Below are positions 7,613 to 15,263 of a stretch of DNA of 32,117 nucleotides, piece after piece. Source of the DNA: a virus; IMG/VR virus record IMGVR_UViG_3300042509_000239, positions 1 through 32,117 of that record, one strand, 5' to 3'. The position numbers and the translations under genes are program-made. Under the pieces are notes generated by a model. The model was not told the DNA's origin. It saw nothing but the letters and a program-made list of their open reading frames with translations, and made no database searches. Each line of letters begins with the position of its first letter. Position 1 is the stretch's first letter.

Positions 7613-7625
7613 AATACTGTATATT
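7597..7625 (+). promoter_or_regulatory. candidate promoter for scaffold/coat genes
   Basis: TTCGCA at 7597-7602 is followed after a 17-base spacer by TATATT at 7620-7625, a fair match to sigma70 -35 and -10 boxes (four and five of six). It overlaps the end of the preceding gene and stands 43 bases before the scaffold start, where strong late expression would be useful. No transcription data; moderate to low confidence. Confidence 0.4.
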
Positions 7626-7632
7626 AAACGTA

Positions 7633-7663
7633 CTGGTGCGCCCACCAGGGTTTCTTAGGAAAC
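7633..7663 (+). promoter_or_regulatory. two small stem-loops before the scaffold gene
   Basis: CTGGTG (7633-7638) pairs with CACCAG (7643-7648) around a CGCC loop. Directly after it GTTTC (7650-7654) pairs with GAAAC (7659-7663) around TTAG. The second stem overlaps the ribosome-binding AGGA (7657-7660) of the scaffold gene starting at 7668, so folding could tune scaffold translation. Stems are short and the function is inferred. Confidence 0.4.
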
Positions 7664-7667
7664 AAAA

Positions 7668-8438
7668 ATGTCAGACGAAGTAAGCCAAGCGGAAGTGCCC
7701 GCGCCGGAACTGGAAGCTACGGTAGCCCCAGTATCTGAAGTACAAACGCCGGAAGTAGACCAAGACCAGCAGCCAGCCAAGACCTTTAGTCAGGAAGAAC
7801 TGGATGCAGCCATTGGAAAACGGCTCGCAAGAGAGCAACGTAAGTGGGAAAGAGAGCAGGCTCAACGAGCGCAACCACCTGTGCAGTCAGCTACTCCCGT
7901 AGCGCCAGAACAGTTTGAATCGACCGATGCGTATGTAGATGCATTAGCAACGCAGAGAGCCGAACAACTTTTGGCACAACGAGAGCAGAATAAGCAAAGG
8001 ACGGAACTCCTAGAGTCGTATCACGACAAAGAGGAAAAGGCACGGGAGAAGTATGACGACTTCGAGCAAGTCGCCTATAACCCAAACCTTCCAATCACTG
8101 ATGTGATGGCTCAGTCGATTCAAGCATCTGATATTGGTCCCGAAGTGGCTTACCACTTAGGCGCTAATCCGAAAGAAGCTGAACGCATCGCCCGCCTATC
8201 GCCAATCTTGCAGGCTAAAGAAATTGGTAAATTGGAAGCTAAATTAGCCTCTGACCCGCCAGTTAAGAAAACATCTAACGCGCCAACGCCTATTAGTCCT
8301 CTCACTGCCAGAAGCTCGGGTTCGCCCGCATACGATACAACTGACCCACGCTCTATCAAAACGATGAGTACGTCAGACTGGATCGAAGCCGAACGGCAGC
8401 GTCAGGTTAAAAAGCATGAAGCGCTACGCAACCGCTAA
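7668..8438 (+). CDS. scaffolding protein
   Basis: This 256-residue charged protein has an acidic, Pro/Glu/Val-rich N-terminus (residues 1-40) and a long helical segment. That segment begins FSQEELDAAIGKRLAREQRK (about 40-59), rich in Gln, Arg and Glu, and continues to about 130. The C-terminus is basic (RQRQVKKHEALRNR), as in P22 scaffold, whose basic C-terminal helix binds coat protein. Position immediately before the coat gene is decisive. It directs procapsid assembly and leaves before DNA packaging. A candidate promoter and a stem-loop around its ribosome site precede it. Confidence 0.88.
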   Translation: MSDEVSQAEVPAPELEATVAPVSEVQTPEVDQDQQPAKTFSQEELDAAIGKRLAREQRKWEREQAQRAQPPVQSATPVAPEQFESTDAYVDALATQRAEQLLAQREQNKQRTELLESYHDKEEKAREKYDDFEQVAYNPNLPITDVMAQSIQASDIGPEVAYHLGANPKEAERIARLSPILQAKEIGKLEAKLASDPPVKKTSNAPTPISPLTARSSGSPAYDTTDPRSIKTMSTSDWIEAERQRQVKKHEALRNR

Positions 8439-8458
8439 CTTACTTTTAGGAAATTATC

Positions 8459-9661
8459 ATGGCTAATAGCCTTCTTACCATTGACATGATTACCCGTAAG
8501 TCTCTCGAAATCCTCGAGAACAATCTGGTACTCACACGCAACGTAAACCGCCAGTACGACGACTCCTTCGCTGTTGAAGGTGCCAAGATTGGCTCGACTC
8601 TCCGTATCCGCCTGCCCGATCGTGCGCTGGTAACTGACGGTGCTGCCCTGCAAGTTCAGGCAGACAACGAACAGTTCACAACGCTGACTGTGTCCAGCCA
8701 AAAGCATATCGGCGTGAACTTTACGTCTGCCGAACTTACAATGCAATTGGATGACTTCGCAGAGCGTGTCTTGAAGCCTCGCGTCTCGCAGTTGGCATCT
8801 TCGGTTGACGCCGACGTTGCGACTTCGTACAAAGGCATCTACAACACAGTTGGCTCACCAGGCACTACGCCTGCGACTTCCTTGGTTCTGTTGCAAGCCA
8901 ACCAGAAGCTCAACGAATTTGCCACTCCGATGGATCAGCGCTACGCAACGGTTAACCCCGCTGCCAACGCCGGTCTGGTTGAGGGCATGAAAGGTCTGTT
9001 TAACCCAACCGGCACTATCAGCCGCCAGTTCAAAAACGGCATGATGGGTGAAGGCATTTTGGGTCTGGACGAGATCAATATGTCTCAGTCAATCAGCAAC
9101 CACACGAACGGCGATTGGGGCACTGCCATCACTGTGACGTCTACCGTTGCAACTCAAGGTCAAGCCACTCTGCCAATCAGCTTCACTGGTTCGAGCAAGA
9201 CATGGAACGTGGGCGACGTATTCACCATCGCTGGTGTGTTCGCTGTTAACCCACAGACACGTCAATCGACAGGTAGCTTGCAACAGTTTGTTGTGACTGC
9301 TGCGGTAACTGGTTCTTCGACAGCTACTCTGGACATCAGCCCCGCTCTGTACACAGCCAGCAACGCATTGGCTACTGTGTTCTCTTTCCCACAAGCCGGT
9401 GCTGTTGTGACGATGGTTGGTTCGGCTACTGTTAGCTACCCACAGAACCTGATCTACCACAAAGATGCCATTAGCTTTGCTACGGCTGACTTGTTGTTGC
9501 CACAGGGCGTGGATATGGCTTCGCGCCAAGTCCATAACGGTATTTCGTTGCGTATCGTGCGTCAGTACGACATCAACAACGACCGTCTCCCTTGCCGTAT
9601 TGACGTGCTGTATGGCTACAACGCCATCCGTCCCGTCACTGCCGTCCGTCTCTGGGGCTAA
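8459..9661 (+). CDS. major capsid protein, P22 coat family
   Basis: This 400-residue protein is recognised by the P22 gp5-type start (LLTIDMITRKSLEILENNLV), then NVNRQYDDSFAVEGAKIGSTL and the HIGVNFTSAELTMQLDDFAERVLKP segment (E-loop and spine). Residues about 220-330 are beta-rich and Thr/Val-rich, in the place of the inserted I-domain of P22 coat. The C-terminal KDAISFATADLLLPQGV and RIVRQYDINNDRLPCRIDVL complete the HK97-fold A/P domains. Length is close to P22 coat (430). It assembles the icosahedral head on the scaffold. RBS AGGAAAT precedes the start; a hairpin follows the stop. Confidence 0.95.
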   Translation: MANSLLTIDMITRKSLEILENNLVLTRNVNRQYDDSFAVEGAKIGSTLRIRLPDRALVTDGAALQVQADNEQFTTLTVSSQKHIGVNFTSAELTMQLDDFAERVLKPRVSQLASSVDADVATSYKGIYNTVGSPGTTPATSLVLLQANQKLNEFATPMDQRYATVNPAANAGLVEGMKGLFNPTGTISRQFKNGMMGEGILGLDEINMSQSISNHTNGDWGTAITVTSTVATQGQATLPISFTGSSKTWNVGDVFTIAGVFAVNPQTRQSTGSLQQFVVTAAVTGSSTATLDISPALYTASNALATVFSFPQAGAVVTMVGSATVSYPQNLIYHKDAISFATADLLLPQGVDMASRQVHNGISLRIVRQYDINNDRLPCRIDVLYGYNAIRPVTAVRLWG

Positions 9662-9666
9662 ATCAG

Positions 9667-9684
9667 TGGGGGCTTCGGCCCCCA
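9667..9684 (+). terminator. hairpin after the coat gene
   Basis: TGGGGGC (9667-9673) pairs with GCCCCCA (9678-9684) around the very stable loop TTCG. It lies five bases after the coat stop. The following bases are AT-rich but there is no clean T-run, so it may be a partial terminator or an mRNA-stabilising 3' hairpin that lets coat be expressed above downstream genes. Confidence 0.65.
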
Positions 9685-9712
9685 TTCGTAATTTATTTAA
9701 AGGAAATTTATC

Positions 9713-10114
9713 ATGGCACTTTCTAATGGCACAGGCGGTTATCAGGTCGGCGCAGGCGCAACTGACGAAGCAATTATGTTCGTTCAGGGCGCACCTACTG
9801 CATTGGCTGCCGCAGCAACCGCAACGGCTGCACAACTCCAAAATGGTCTGTTTACTTTTGACGGCACCGCTGGCAACCTAACATTGCCAACAGTTGCTTT
9901 GTTAGAAGCAGGCATGCCTAGCGCACAAAAAGTCAATTCTGCATTTGATTTCTTTGTTATCAACATTGATGCTGCTGGTTCTGATACAGTCACTTTGGCT
10001 GTTGGCACTGGTTGGTCTATCGTTGGTGTTGCTGCGGTAACTGTTAATACTTCGGCTCATTTCCGTGCGCGTAAGACTAGCGACACGACTTGGACTGCAT
10101 ATCGCATTAGCTAA
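9713..10114 (+). CDS. putative head decoration or minor capsid protein
   Basis: This 133-residue, Ala/Thr/Val-rich, Cys-free beta protein follows the coat gene. The pattern 'A-A-Q-L-Q-N-G-L-F-T-F-D-G-T-A-G-N-L-T-L-P' and the 'F-D-F-F-V-I-N' strand, then VTLAVGTGWSIVG and a FRARKTSDTTW end, recur in small proteins encoded next to coat genes in many phages. A decoration role is likely from position and composition, but I know no proof. It has its own RBS (AAAGGAAAT) and is bracketed by two TTCG hairpins, so its transcript level can be set independently. Confidence 0.65.
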   Translation: MALSNGTGGYQVGAGATDEAIMFVQGAPTALAAAATATAAQLQNGLFTFDGTAGNLTLPTVALLEAGMPSAQKVNSAFDFFVINIDAAGSDTVTLAVGTGWSIVGVAAVTVNTSAHFRARKTSDTTWTAYRIS

Positions 10115-10120
10115 TGTAAC

Positions 10121-10155
10121 AACCCCGTCCTTCGGGGCGGGGTTTAACTTTTTTT
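10121..10155 (+). terminator. rho-independent terminator
   Basis: A ten-pair stem (10121-10130 with 10135-10144, one G-T pair) closes on a TTCG loop and is followed by TAAC and seven T (10149-10155). This is a textbook intrinsic terminator, seven bases after the stop at 10112-10114. Read-through must serve the later head genes unless another promoter exists. Confidence 0.88.
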
Positions 10156-10178
10156 GGAATTGATAAAGGAGTTTTAAC

Positions 10179-10775
10179 ATGGCAAATAATAAACCGATTG
10201 GCGTAGCATACGCTGATCCTTTGCTTGATTCTGTACAAGTTGGTACCTCTAATGAGCCTATTGAAATTAATACTTCAGGCGTATTAAATGGTGCTTATGC
10301 GACAACCTCAGCCGCTTCAGGCGACACCCGTCTTAACTTTAGCCGTTTAACTTTTACCTCCACAGGTTCAGGCGAAACTGCACGTTTCTTGACCCGTGTA
10401 ACTGGTGCTAACGGTGCTACTGCTGGAACTATTAACGGCGCTCACATTAGCTGCGCAGTTAACACTGGTGGCACAATTAGTGGTGCGGCTAACGCTTTGC
10501 GCGCAACTATTGGTGGTTCGTCTACTAACCCAGGCGGCACACTTGCTGCGTTGCAACTTGATTCCGATATTGCTTCTGGCGGCACTTGGTCTAACGCATC
10601 TTTCTTGCGCGTGACCAACTCTGGCAGTGGCACACTCGGTAACTTTGCAGCATTACCCGCTGTAGCTGTAGATGGCGTATTTCGTGCAAAAGTAGGATCC
10701 CCTGTTGTATCGCACACTATTCCTGTGACTAGCGGTGGTGTAACTTACTATATTATGGTTTCTACAATCGCCTAA
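10179..10775 (+). CDS. hypothetical virion-region protein
   Basis: This 198-residue protein is Gly/Ser/Thr/Ala-rich, almost without charged residues, and predicted all-beta by composition. The start is MANNKPIGVAYADPLLDSVQ and the end HTIPVTSGGVTYYIMVSTIA. Repetitive 'N-T-G-G-T-I-S-G-A' and 'L-R-A-T-I-G-G-S' segments suggest a beta-helical or stacked structure. It lies between the putative decoration protein and the gp4-like protein, so a virion component is likely. A good RBS (AAAGGAG) precedes the ATG. I do not recognise the family. Confidence 0.65.
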   Translation: MANNKPIGVAYADPLLDSVQVGTSNEPIEINTSGVLNGAYATTSAASGDTRLNFSRLTFTSTGSGETARFLTRVTGANGATAGTINGAHISCAVNTGGTISGAANALRATIGGSSTNPGGTLAALQLDSDIASGGTWSNASFLRVTNSGSGTLGNFAALPAVAVDGVFRAKVGSPVVSHTIPVTSGGVTYYIMVSTIA

Positions 10776-10776
10776 T

Positions 10777-10938
10777 ATGATAATTACAAAAGAGTTTTTG
10801 CTGTCTGAAATCTCTGACTTAGAGGCTGAATCACAGAAGGCGCAAGTCTTCTTGGTTCAGGCTCAAGCTACTATTTCAGCATATACGTTGCTTATAAAGA
10901 AATTAGACGAGCCAACCGAAAATGCAAATCTATCTTAA
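10777..10938 (+). CDS. small coiled-coil protein
   Basis: This 53-residue protein (MIITKEFLLSEISDLEAESQ, KAQVFLVQAQATISAYTLLI, KKLDEPTENANLS) is one amphipathic helix with heptad-like Leu/Ala/Ile spacing. Small 'E-I-x-x-L-x-x-E-x-x-K-A-x-V-F-L-x-Q-A-x-x-x-x-x-A-Y-x-x-L-I' proteins are common in phage head regions. The frame was found by hand; the start is one base after the previous stop and the end overlaps the next gene by 17 bases. Function unknown. Confidence 0.65.
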   Translation: MIITKEFLLSEISDLEAESQKAQVFLVQAQATISAYTLLIKKLDEPTENANLS

Positions 10939-11092
10939 ACACCCAGTTCATGGTACTAAGATTGCCACCATGAGTCTGGAAGCAGAATATGATGAAACAA
11001 ACGGCTGGGTGCGGTACAATCCCGATACGCCTGAAGTTGAAGTAGCGGAGCCAGTTAATACGCTAAAACGTCGTCGTAAAACTACGGAGTAA
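10922..11092 (+). CDS. small conserved phage protein
   Basis: This 56-residue protein (MQIYLKHPVHGTKIATMSLE, AEYDETNGWVRYNPDTPEVE) has a basic tail with three consecutive Arg (KRRRKTTE). The pattern 'V-Y-L-K-H-P-x-H-G-x-K-x-A-x-x-x-x-E-A-x-x-D-E-x-x-G-W-x-R-Y-x-P' is familiar from small proteins of tailed phages, where the tail is usually basic. No function is known. It overlaps the previous gene and ends two bases before the gp4-like gene, so it belongs to the head operon. Confidence 0.65.
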   Translation: MQIYLKHPVHGTKIATMSLEAEYDETNGWVRYNPDTPEVEVAEPVNTLKRRRKTTE

Positions 11093-11094
11093 AC

Positions 11095-11808
11095 ATGGCC
11101 ACAACAGCCAATGACCAGATCAACGGCGCTTTGCGCTTACTCGGCGTGTTGGCTGAAGGTGAGACTCCGTCAGCAGCGACATCGCAAGACGCACTTGTTG
11201 CGCTGAATCAAATGATCGACAGTTGGAATACTGAGCGTTTAGCCGTATTCTCAACCCAAGACCAAGTGTTTAGTTGGCCTCCAGGCTTCTACGAGCGCAC
11301 ACTGGGACCCACAGGCGACTTTGTGGGCAACCGCCCGATCTTGGTTGAAGACTCCACATACTTTAAAGACCCTGCGTCTGGTATCTCCTACGGTCTTAAG
11401 CTGATCAATCAGCAGCAATACAACGGTATTGCAGTCAAGACCGTGACCTCGACCTACCCGCAAGTCATGTGGGTCAACATGACTTACCCAGACATTACAA
11501 TGACGATCTATCCGGTGCCTACCAAGGTGCTGGAGTTCCACATTGTGTCGGTTGAAGAATTAACAACCCCCGCCAATCTTGCAACAAATTTAGCGTTCCC
11601 ACCAGGCTATCTGCGGGCGTTTCGCTACTGTTTGGCGTGTGAGTTAGCTCCTGAGTTTGGTGTTGAGCCATCGCCCACAGTCATGCGGGTTGCGATGACC
11701 TCTAAGCGTAACTTAAAGCGTATTAACAATCCTGACGACATTATGTCAATTCCTTATTCGATTGTTGGCACTCGTCAGCGCTTTAACATTTTCGCTGGTA
11801 ACTTCTAG
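11095..11808 (+). CDS. P22 gp4-like tail accessory/head completion protein
   Basis: This 237-residue protein has the gp4 family opening: ATTANDQINGALRLLGVLAE, then SQDALVALNQMIDSWNTERL and FSTQDQVFSWPPG. In P22, gp4 (166 residues) forms a ring below the portal, seals packaged DNA and is the platform for gp10; it has also been reported to have muramidase activity. The present protein is longer, with a beta-rich middle (residues 80-160) followed by FPPGYLRAFRYCLACELAPE and a helical end. Position after coat and before gp10 agrees with P22 order. Confidence 0.88.
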   Translation: MATTANDQINGALRLLGVLAEGETPSAATSQDALVALNQMIDSWNTERLAVFSTQDQVFSWPPGFYERTLGPTGDFVGNRPILVEDSTYFKDPASGISYGLKLINQQQYNGIAVKTVTSTYPQVMWVNMTYPDITMTIYPVPTKVLEFHIVSVEELTTPANLATNLAFPPGYLRAFRYCLACELAPEFGVEPSPTVMRVAMTSKRNLKRINNPDDIMSIPYSIVGTRQRFNIFAGNF

Positions 11809-11816
11809 GATTAATT

Positions 11817-12551
11817 ATGGCAAACGTAACCATACCCCAATTACCAGCAGCCACCACTTCGGCTGGAACTGACCTATTGCCTGTAGAGCAAAGTGGCGTT
11901 ACTAAACAAATGACTAGAACAATTTTGTTGACTAACGCTACGTTAACTACAGCTATTCTCGGAACACCCCAATCTGGCACATTAACGAACTGTACGGGTT
12001 TGCCCGTATCTACAGGCGTTAGTGGGCTTGGCACAAACGTGGCTACATTTTTGGGTACACCTTCTAGCGCTAATTTACGCGCTGCCGTAACGGACGAAAC
12101 AGGTACAGGCGCATTAGTTTTTGCAACTAGCCCGACTTTGGTGACTCCACTTCTTGGCACGCCAACCTCTGGAGTGCTTACTTCATGTACTGGATTGCCA
12201 CTTACCACAGGCGTGACGGGTGCGTTACCAGTTGCAAATGGTGGCACAGGTGCATCAGAAGCAGTTCAGGCATTAAGTGGCCCTGGTGCGGTAAATATTA
12301 CAAGTCTTTCCACAGCATTCACATCAACTGCTGCGGGTAATGCGCTGACGCTTGCAGATGGCGCACAAGGCCAACTCAAGACCATTATTTATGTTGCAGA
12401 AGCCGCGGGCGGTGATACTGGTGTTTTGACACCAACCAACCTAGGAAGTGCAACCACAATCACATTCAATGCAGTTGGTGATTCGGTGACTCTCCAGTTT
12501 GCTGGAACTGATTGGTGGGTCGTTGGATTTCGTGGTGCTGTGGTTGCGTAA
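11817..12551 (+). CDS. repeat-containing tail fibre protein
   Basis: This 244-residue Thr/Gly/Leu-rich protein starts with an anchor (IPQLPAATTSAGTDLLPVEQ, then GVTKQMTRTIL) like that of the product at 5292. Two copies of a 'L-G-T-P-x-S-G-x-L-T-x-C-T-G-L-P-x-x-T-G-V-x-G' repeat (residues 48-72 and 113-137) flank a SSANLRAAVTDETGTGALVF segment, followed by VANGGTGASEA. This repeat series is very common in fibres of tailed phages and forms fibrous beta structure. The C-terminal 100 residues form a beta cap ending WWVVGFRGAVVA. It sits between the gp4 and gp10 homologues, an unusual place for a fibre compared with P22. Confidence 0.78.
   Translation: MANVTIPQLPAATTSAGTDLLPVEQSGVTKQMTRTILLTNATLTTAILGTPQSGTLTNCTGLPVSTGVSGLGTNVATFLGTPSSANLRAAVTDETGTGALVFATSPTLVTPLLGTPTSGVLTSCTGLPLTTGVTGALPVANGGTGASEAVQALSGPGAVNITSLSTAFTSTAAGNALTLADGAQGQLKTIIYVAEAAGGDTGVLTPTNLGSATTITFNAVGDSVTLQFAGTDWWVVGFRGAVVA
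11958..12227 (+). repeat. two-copy coding repeat in the fibre gene
   Basis: The fibre protein repeats one 25-residue unit at 11958-12032 and 12153-12227 (LGTPQSGTLTNCTGLP versus LGTPTSGVLTSCTGLP, each followed by a TGV-x-G tail). The DNA copies have diverged in third positions, so the repeat is old or maintained for structure rather than a recent slip. Confidence 0.75.
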
Positions 12552-12554
12552 CAT

Positions 12555-14093
12555 ATGAAAACACCAATCTTAGGATCGGCGTATGTTGCCCGCAGCGTTA
12601 ATGCGGCGGATAACCGCATGGTTAACATGTTCCCAGAAGTCATCCCCGAGGGTGGCAAAGAGCCAGCGTTTCTGAACCGTGCGCCTGGGCTGAAGTTCTT
12701 AGCCACAATAGGCAACGGTCCCGTGCGTGGGCTGTGGGTGCTAAAGGCTGACCCAACACGCGCCTTTGTCGTGTCGGGCAATCAGTTCTTTGAGATTGAC
12801 AGTAGCTACACAGCGACCCTGCGTGGTACGGTAAATGGTACGGGCCCCGTGTCAATGGTAGATAACGGCACTCAGATTTTTATTGCTACAAACCCTAATG
12901 GCTATATCTTTAACACGTCTACAAACGTGTTTGCTCAGATTACTGACCCAGACTTCCCTGGTGCTGTGACGGTAGCGTACCTTGATGGTTACTTTATTTT
13001 TAACCCGCCTAACTCGCAAAGGTTTTATTTAACCGCGTTGTTAGATGGCACTTCGGTTGATCCGCTAGACTTTGCAAGTGCTGAAGGCTCGTCTGACGGG
13101 CTGGTCGCACTCATTGTCGATCACCGCGAACTGTGGCTCTTTGGTACAGACTCAATTGAAGTCTGGTATGACGCAGGGCTGTCTGACTTTCCCTTTGTAC
13201 GCATCCAAGGCGCGTTTAACGAGCTAGGATGCGCTGCCCCATACTCTGTTGCCAAGTTGGACAACGGACTGTTCTGGCTCGGTTCTGACGCCCGTGGTAA
13301 GGGTATCGTATACCGTGCTGAAGGCTACACGGGAAAACGCATGAGCACCCACGCAGTTGAGTGGCAGATCCAGCAGTACGGCGACATCTCGGATGCCATT
13401 GGCTACACCTATCAGCAAGACGGTCACGCTTTCTACGTCTTGATCTTCCCAAGCGCAAATACGACTTGGGTGTTTGATGTGGCGACTCAAGCGTGGCATG
13501 AGCGTGCAGGGTTTGTAAACGGTGACTTTACCCGCCATCGTTCTAATTGCCAAATGGCGTATAACGGTGAAGTCATAGTAGGTGACTACCAGAACGGTAA
13601 CATCTACTCTTTTGATTTGGATGTGTACGCTGACAATGGTCAAATCCAGAAGTGGCTACGCTCATGGCGGGCGCTGCCCACGGGTCAGAATAACCTGAAG
13701 CGCACAACACAGCACTCCATGCAGTTAGATTGCGAAACGGGTGTAGGCTTAAACGGTGTTGATCAAACTGAAAATGTTGAATGGTTTTTTTACACTTCTA
13801 GTGGAGATCAACTTGTAACCACTAGCGGCGATTTGTTAATGTTTTCGCCACCCTTTGTACAGGGCGCTAATCCACAGGCGATGTTGCGTTGGTCAGATGA
13901 TGGTGGTCACACATACTCTAACGAGCATTGGAAGTCTCTTGGCAAGATCGGCGTATTCCAACGTCGTGCTATCTGGCGCAGGCTTGGCATGACTTTGAAG
14001 TTGCGGGATCGGGTGTACGAATTGTCAGGTACTGATCCGGTCAAGATTGCTATTGTCGGCGCTGAACTAATACTGAGTCCTACAAATGCCTGA
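12555..14093 (+). CDS. P22 gp10-like packaged DNA stabilisation protein (tail hub)
   Basis: This 512-residue protein starts PILGSAYVARSVNAADNRMV then NMFPEVIPEGGKEPAFLNRAPGL, the usual N-terminus of the P22 gp10 family. The body is beta-propeller-like, with repeated blade strands (LWVLKADPTRAFVVSGNQFF, ELWLFGTDSIEVWY, GLFWLGSD, WVFDVATQAWHERAG, GEVIVGDYQNGNIYSFD). In P22, gp10 (472 residues) forms the hexameric hub between the gp4 ring and the tailspikes or needle. It overlaps the next gene by eight bases. The ATG at 12555 lies three bases after the fibre stop. Confidence 0.9.
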   Translation: MKTPILGSAYVARSVNAADNRMVNMFPEVIPEGGKEPAFLNRAPGLKFLATIGNGPVRGLWVLKADPTRAFVVSGNQFFEIDSSYTATLRGTVNGTGPVSMVDNGTQIFIATNPNGYIFNTSTNVFAQITDPDFPGAVTVAYLDGYFIFNPPNSQRFYLTALLDGTSVDPLDFASAEGSSDGLVALIVDHRELWLFGTDSIEVWYDAGLSDFPFVRIQGAFNELGCAAPYSVAKLDNGLFWLGSDARGKGIVYRAEGYTGKRMSTHAVEWQIQQYGDISDAIGYTYQQDGHAFYVLIFPSANTTWVFDVATQAWHERAGFVNGDFTRHRSNCQMAYNGEVIVGDYQNGNIYSFDLDVYADNGQIQKWLRSWRALPTGQNNLKRTTQHSMQLDCETGVGLNGVDQTENVEWFFYTSSGDQLVTTSGDLLMFSPPFVQGANPQAMLRWSDDGGHTYSNEHWKSLGKIGVFQRRAIWRRLGMTLKLRDRVYELSGTDPVKIAIVGAELILSPTNA

Positions 14094-14931
14094 TATTACC
14101 CAAATCATGCCCCCAAGGGTGCCGCTTGTAGATCAGCGCACGGGGCTAATTTCGCGGGAATGGTATCGGTTCTTTTTCAATCAGTTTGAAAAAGTAAGCG
14201 GCAGTGCTGCGTCTTTAGAAGATGTACAGCTTGGGCCAGTTGAAACAGACTCTTTTGTTTTTGAGTTCATTAAAAACATTACGCAGTTTGCCATTCAACC
14301 GGCACAAGATGGCGTTGTTGATCAGATTGCAGAGATGCAAAAGCAGATCCAAGCGGCAGAACTTAGTTCTGAGGGCGCTCTTATGGCGCTACAAGCGCAG
14401 TTAGCCAACTTATTTGCCGACGTGCAAGGGTTAGCGCTATCGCCTCCTGTGACGCCCCAGTTAAAACGGGCAAGGTACGGGTCGTTTTACGACACCACCA
14501 CGCAGACAGGTACGACCATTAACACGGCTAAAGCCATTACGTTTAACACGACTGACCTCAGCAACGGGGTGTACCTTGGTACGCCGACCTCACGGGTATA
14601 CGTCGATACGCCAGGGATTTACAACTACGATATGTCGTTTCAGCTAGATAAGACTAGCGGCGGCGTAGGTAACTTTTACATTTGGTTTAGGCTTAATGGC
14701 GTGGATGTTGCCAACAGCGCTAGTTATATACAGATTCAAGGCAATAACCATGAGATATTTTCCTCGTTAAATTACTTTTTTGATTTAAACGCAGGGGATT
14801 ATGTTGAAATAATGTTTTCGGTTTCAACTCTTAGTGTTGAAGTTGCGGCCTTTGCTGCTGCTGCACCTGTCCCAGCCATACCCTCTATCATTCTGACCGT
14901 TGCAAATAATATCGAAGGAGCATCAACATGA
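14086..14931 (+). CDS. tail-needle candidate with C1q/TNF-like knob
   Basis: This 281-residue protein has three parts. Residues 1-35 form an anchor (PPRVPLVDQRTGLISREWYRF). Residues 70-125 form a helical, heptad-like segment (VVDQIAEMQKQIQAAELSSE, LMALQAQLANLFADVQGL). Residues 150-275 form a beta jelly-roll of C1q/TNF type, with SFYDTTTQTGTTINTAKAI, VYVDTPGIYNYDMSFQL, FYIWFRLNGVDVANS and LNAGDYVEIMFSVS. In P22-like phages gp26 follows gp10 and forms a trimeric needle that plugs the tail; the Sf6 needle ends in a TNF-like knob. Position, coiled coil and knob therefore suggest a needle. The N-terminus does not obviously match P22 gp26, so a general fibre is the alternative. Confidence 0.65.
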   Translation: MPDITQIMPPRVPLVDQRTGLISREWYRFFFNQFEKVSGSAASLEDVQLGPVETDSFVFEFIKNITQFAIQPAQDGVVDQIAEMQKQIQAAELSSEGALMALQAQLANLFADVQGLALSPPVTPQLKRARYGSFYDTTTQTGTTINTAKAITFNTTDLSNGVYLGTPTSRVYVDTPGIYNYDMSFQLDKTSGGVGNFYIWFRLNGVDVANSASYIQIQGNNHEIFSSLNYFFDLNAGDYVEIMFSVSTLSVEVAAFAAAAPVPAIPSIILTVANNIEGAST

Positions 14932-15263
14932 CCGTAACCGTAAAGGTACTTGTACCGGCAAAGACTGCTGAAAACGCCCAGACAACGCAATATACTGCGT
15001 CGGGTGTGACTGCGCTGATTGACAAGTTTACCGCAACCAACTATAGCGGTTCGGCTGCCACTATCAGTGTGAACTTGGTAACTGCGGCGGGATCAGCCGG
15101 TAACGACAACTTAATTGTCAAGACTAAGACCTTGCAGCCATCCGAGACGTATACGTTTCCTGAGCTAGTAGGGGCAGCGCTTATGCCCAGTGGCTTCATC
15201 TCGACCTTGGCAGGAACGGCTTCTGCGGTTAACATTCGTGTGTCGGGTCGAGAGATTACATAA
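14928..15263 (+). CDS. small beta-rich virion-region protein
   Basis: This 111-residue protein (VTVKVLVPAKTAENAQTTQY, ALIDKFTATNYSGSAATISV, QPSETYTFPELVGAALMPSG, ending VNIRVSGREIT) looks like a single beta sandwich. Similar proteins with 'I-D-K-F-T-A-T-N-x-S' are common near tail genes of phages. The function is unknown. The start ATG overlaps the preceding stop, and its stop shares one base with the next ATG (TAATG), so it is coupled on both sides. Confidence 0.65.
   Translation: MTVTVKVLVPAKTAENAQTTQYTASGVTALIDKFTATNYSGSAATISVNLVTAAGSAGNDNLIVKTKTLQPSETYTFPELVGAALMPSGFISTLAGTASAVNIRVSGREIT

Noticed and set aside
9089-9841. Open frame on the minus strand (250 codons) across the coat end
   Set aside because: It crosses the coat gene, a hairpin and the next gene in antisense, with no recognisable domain.
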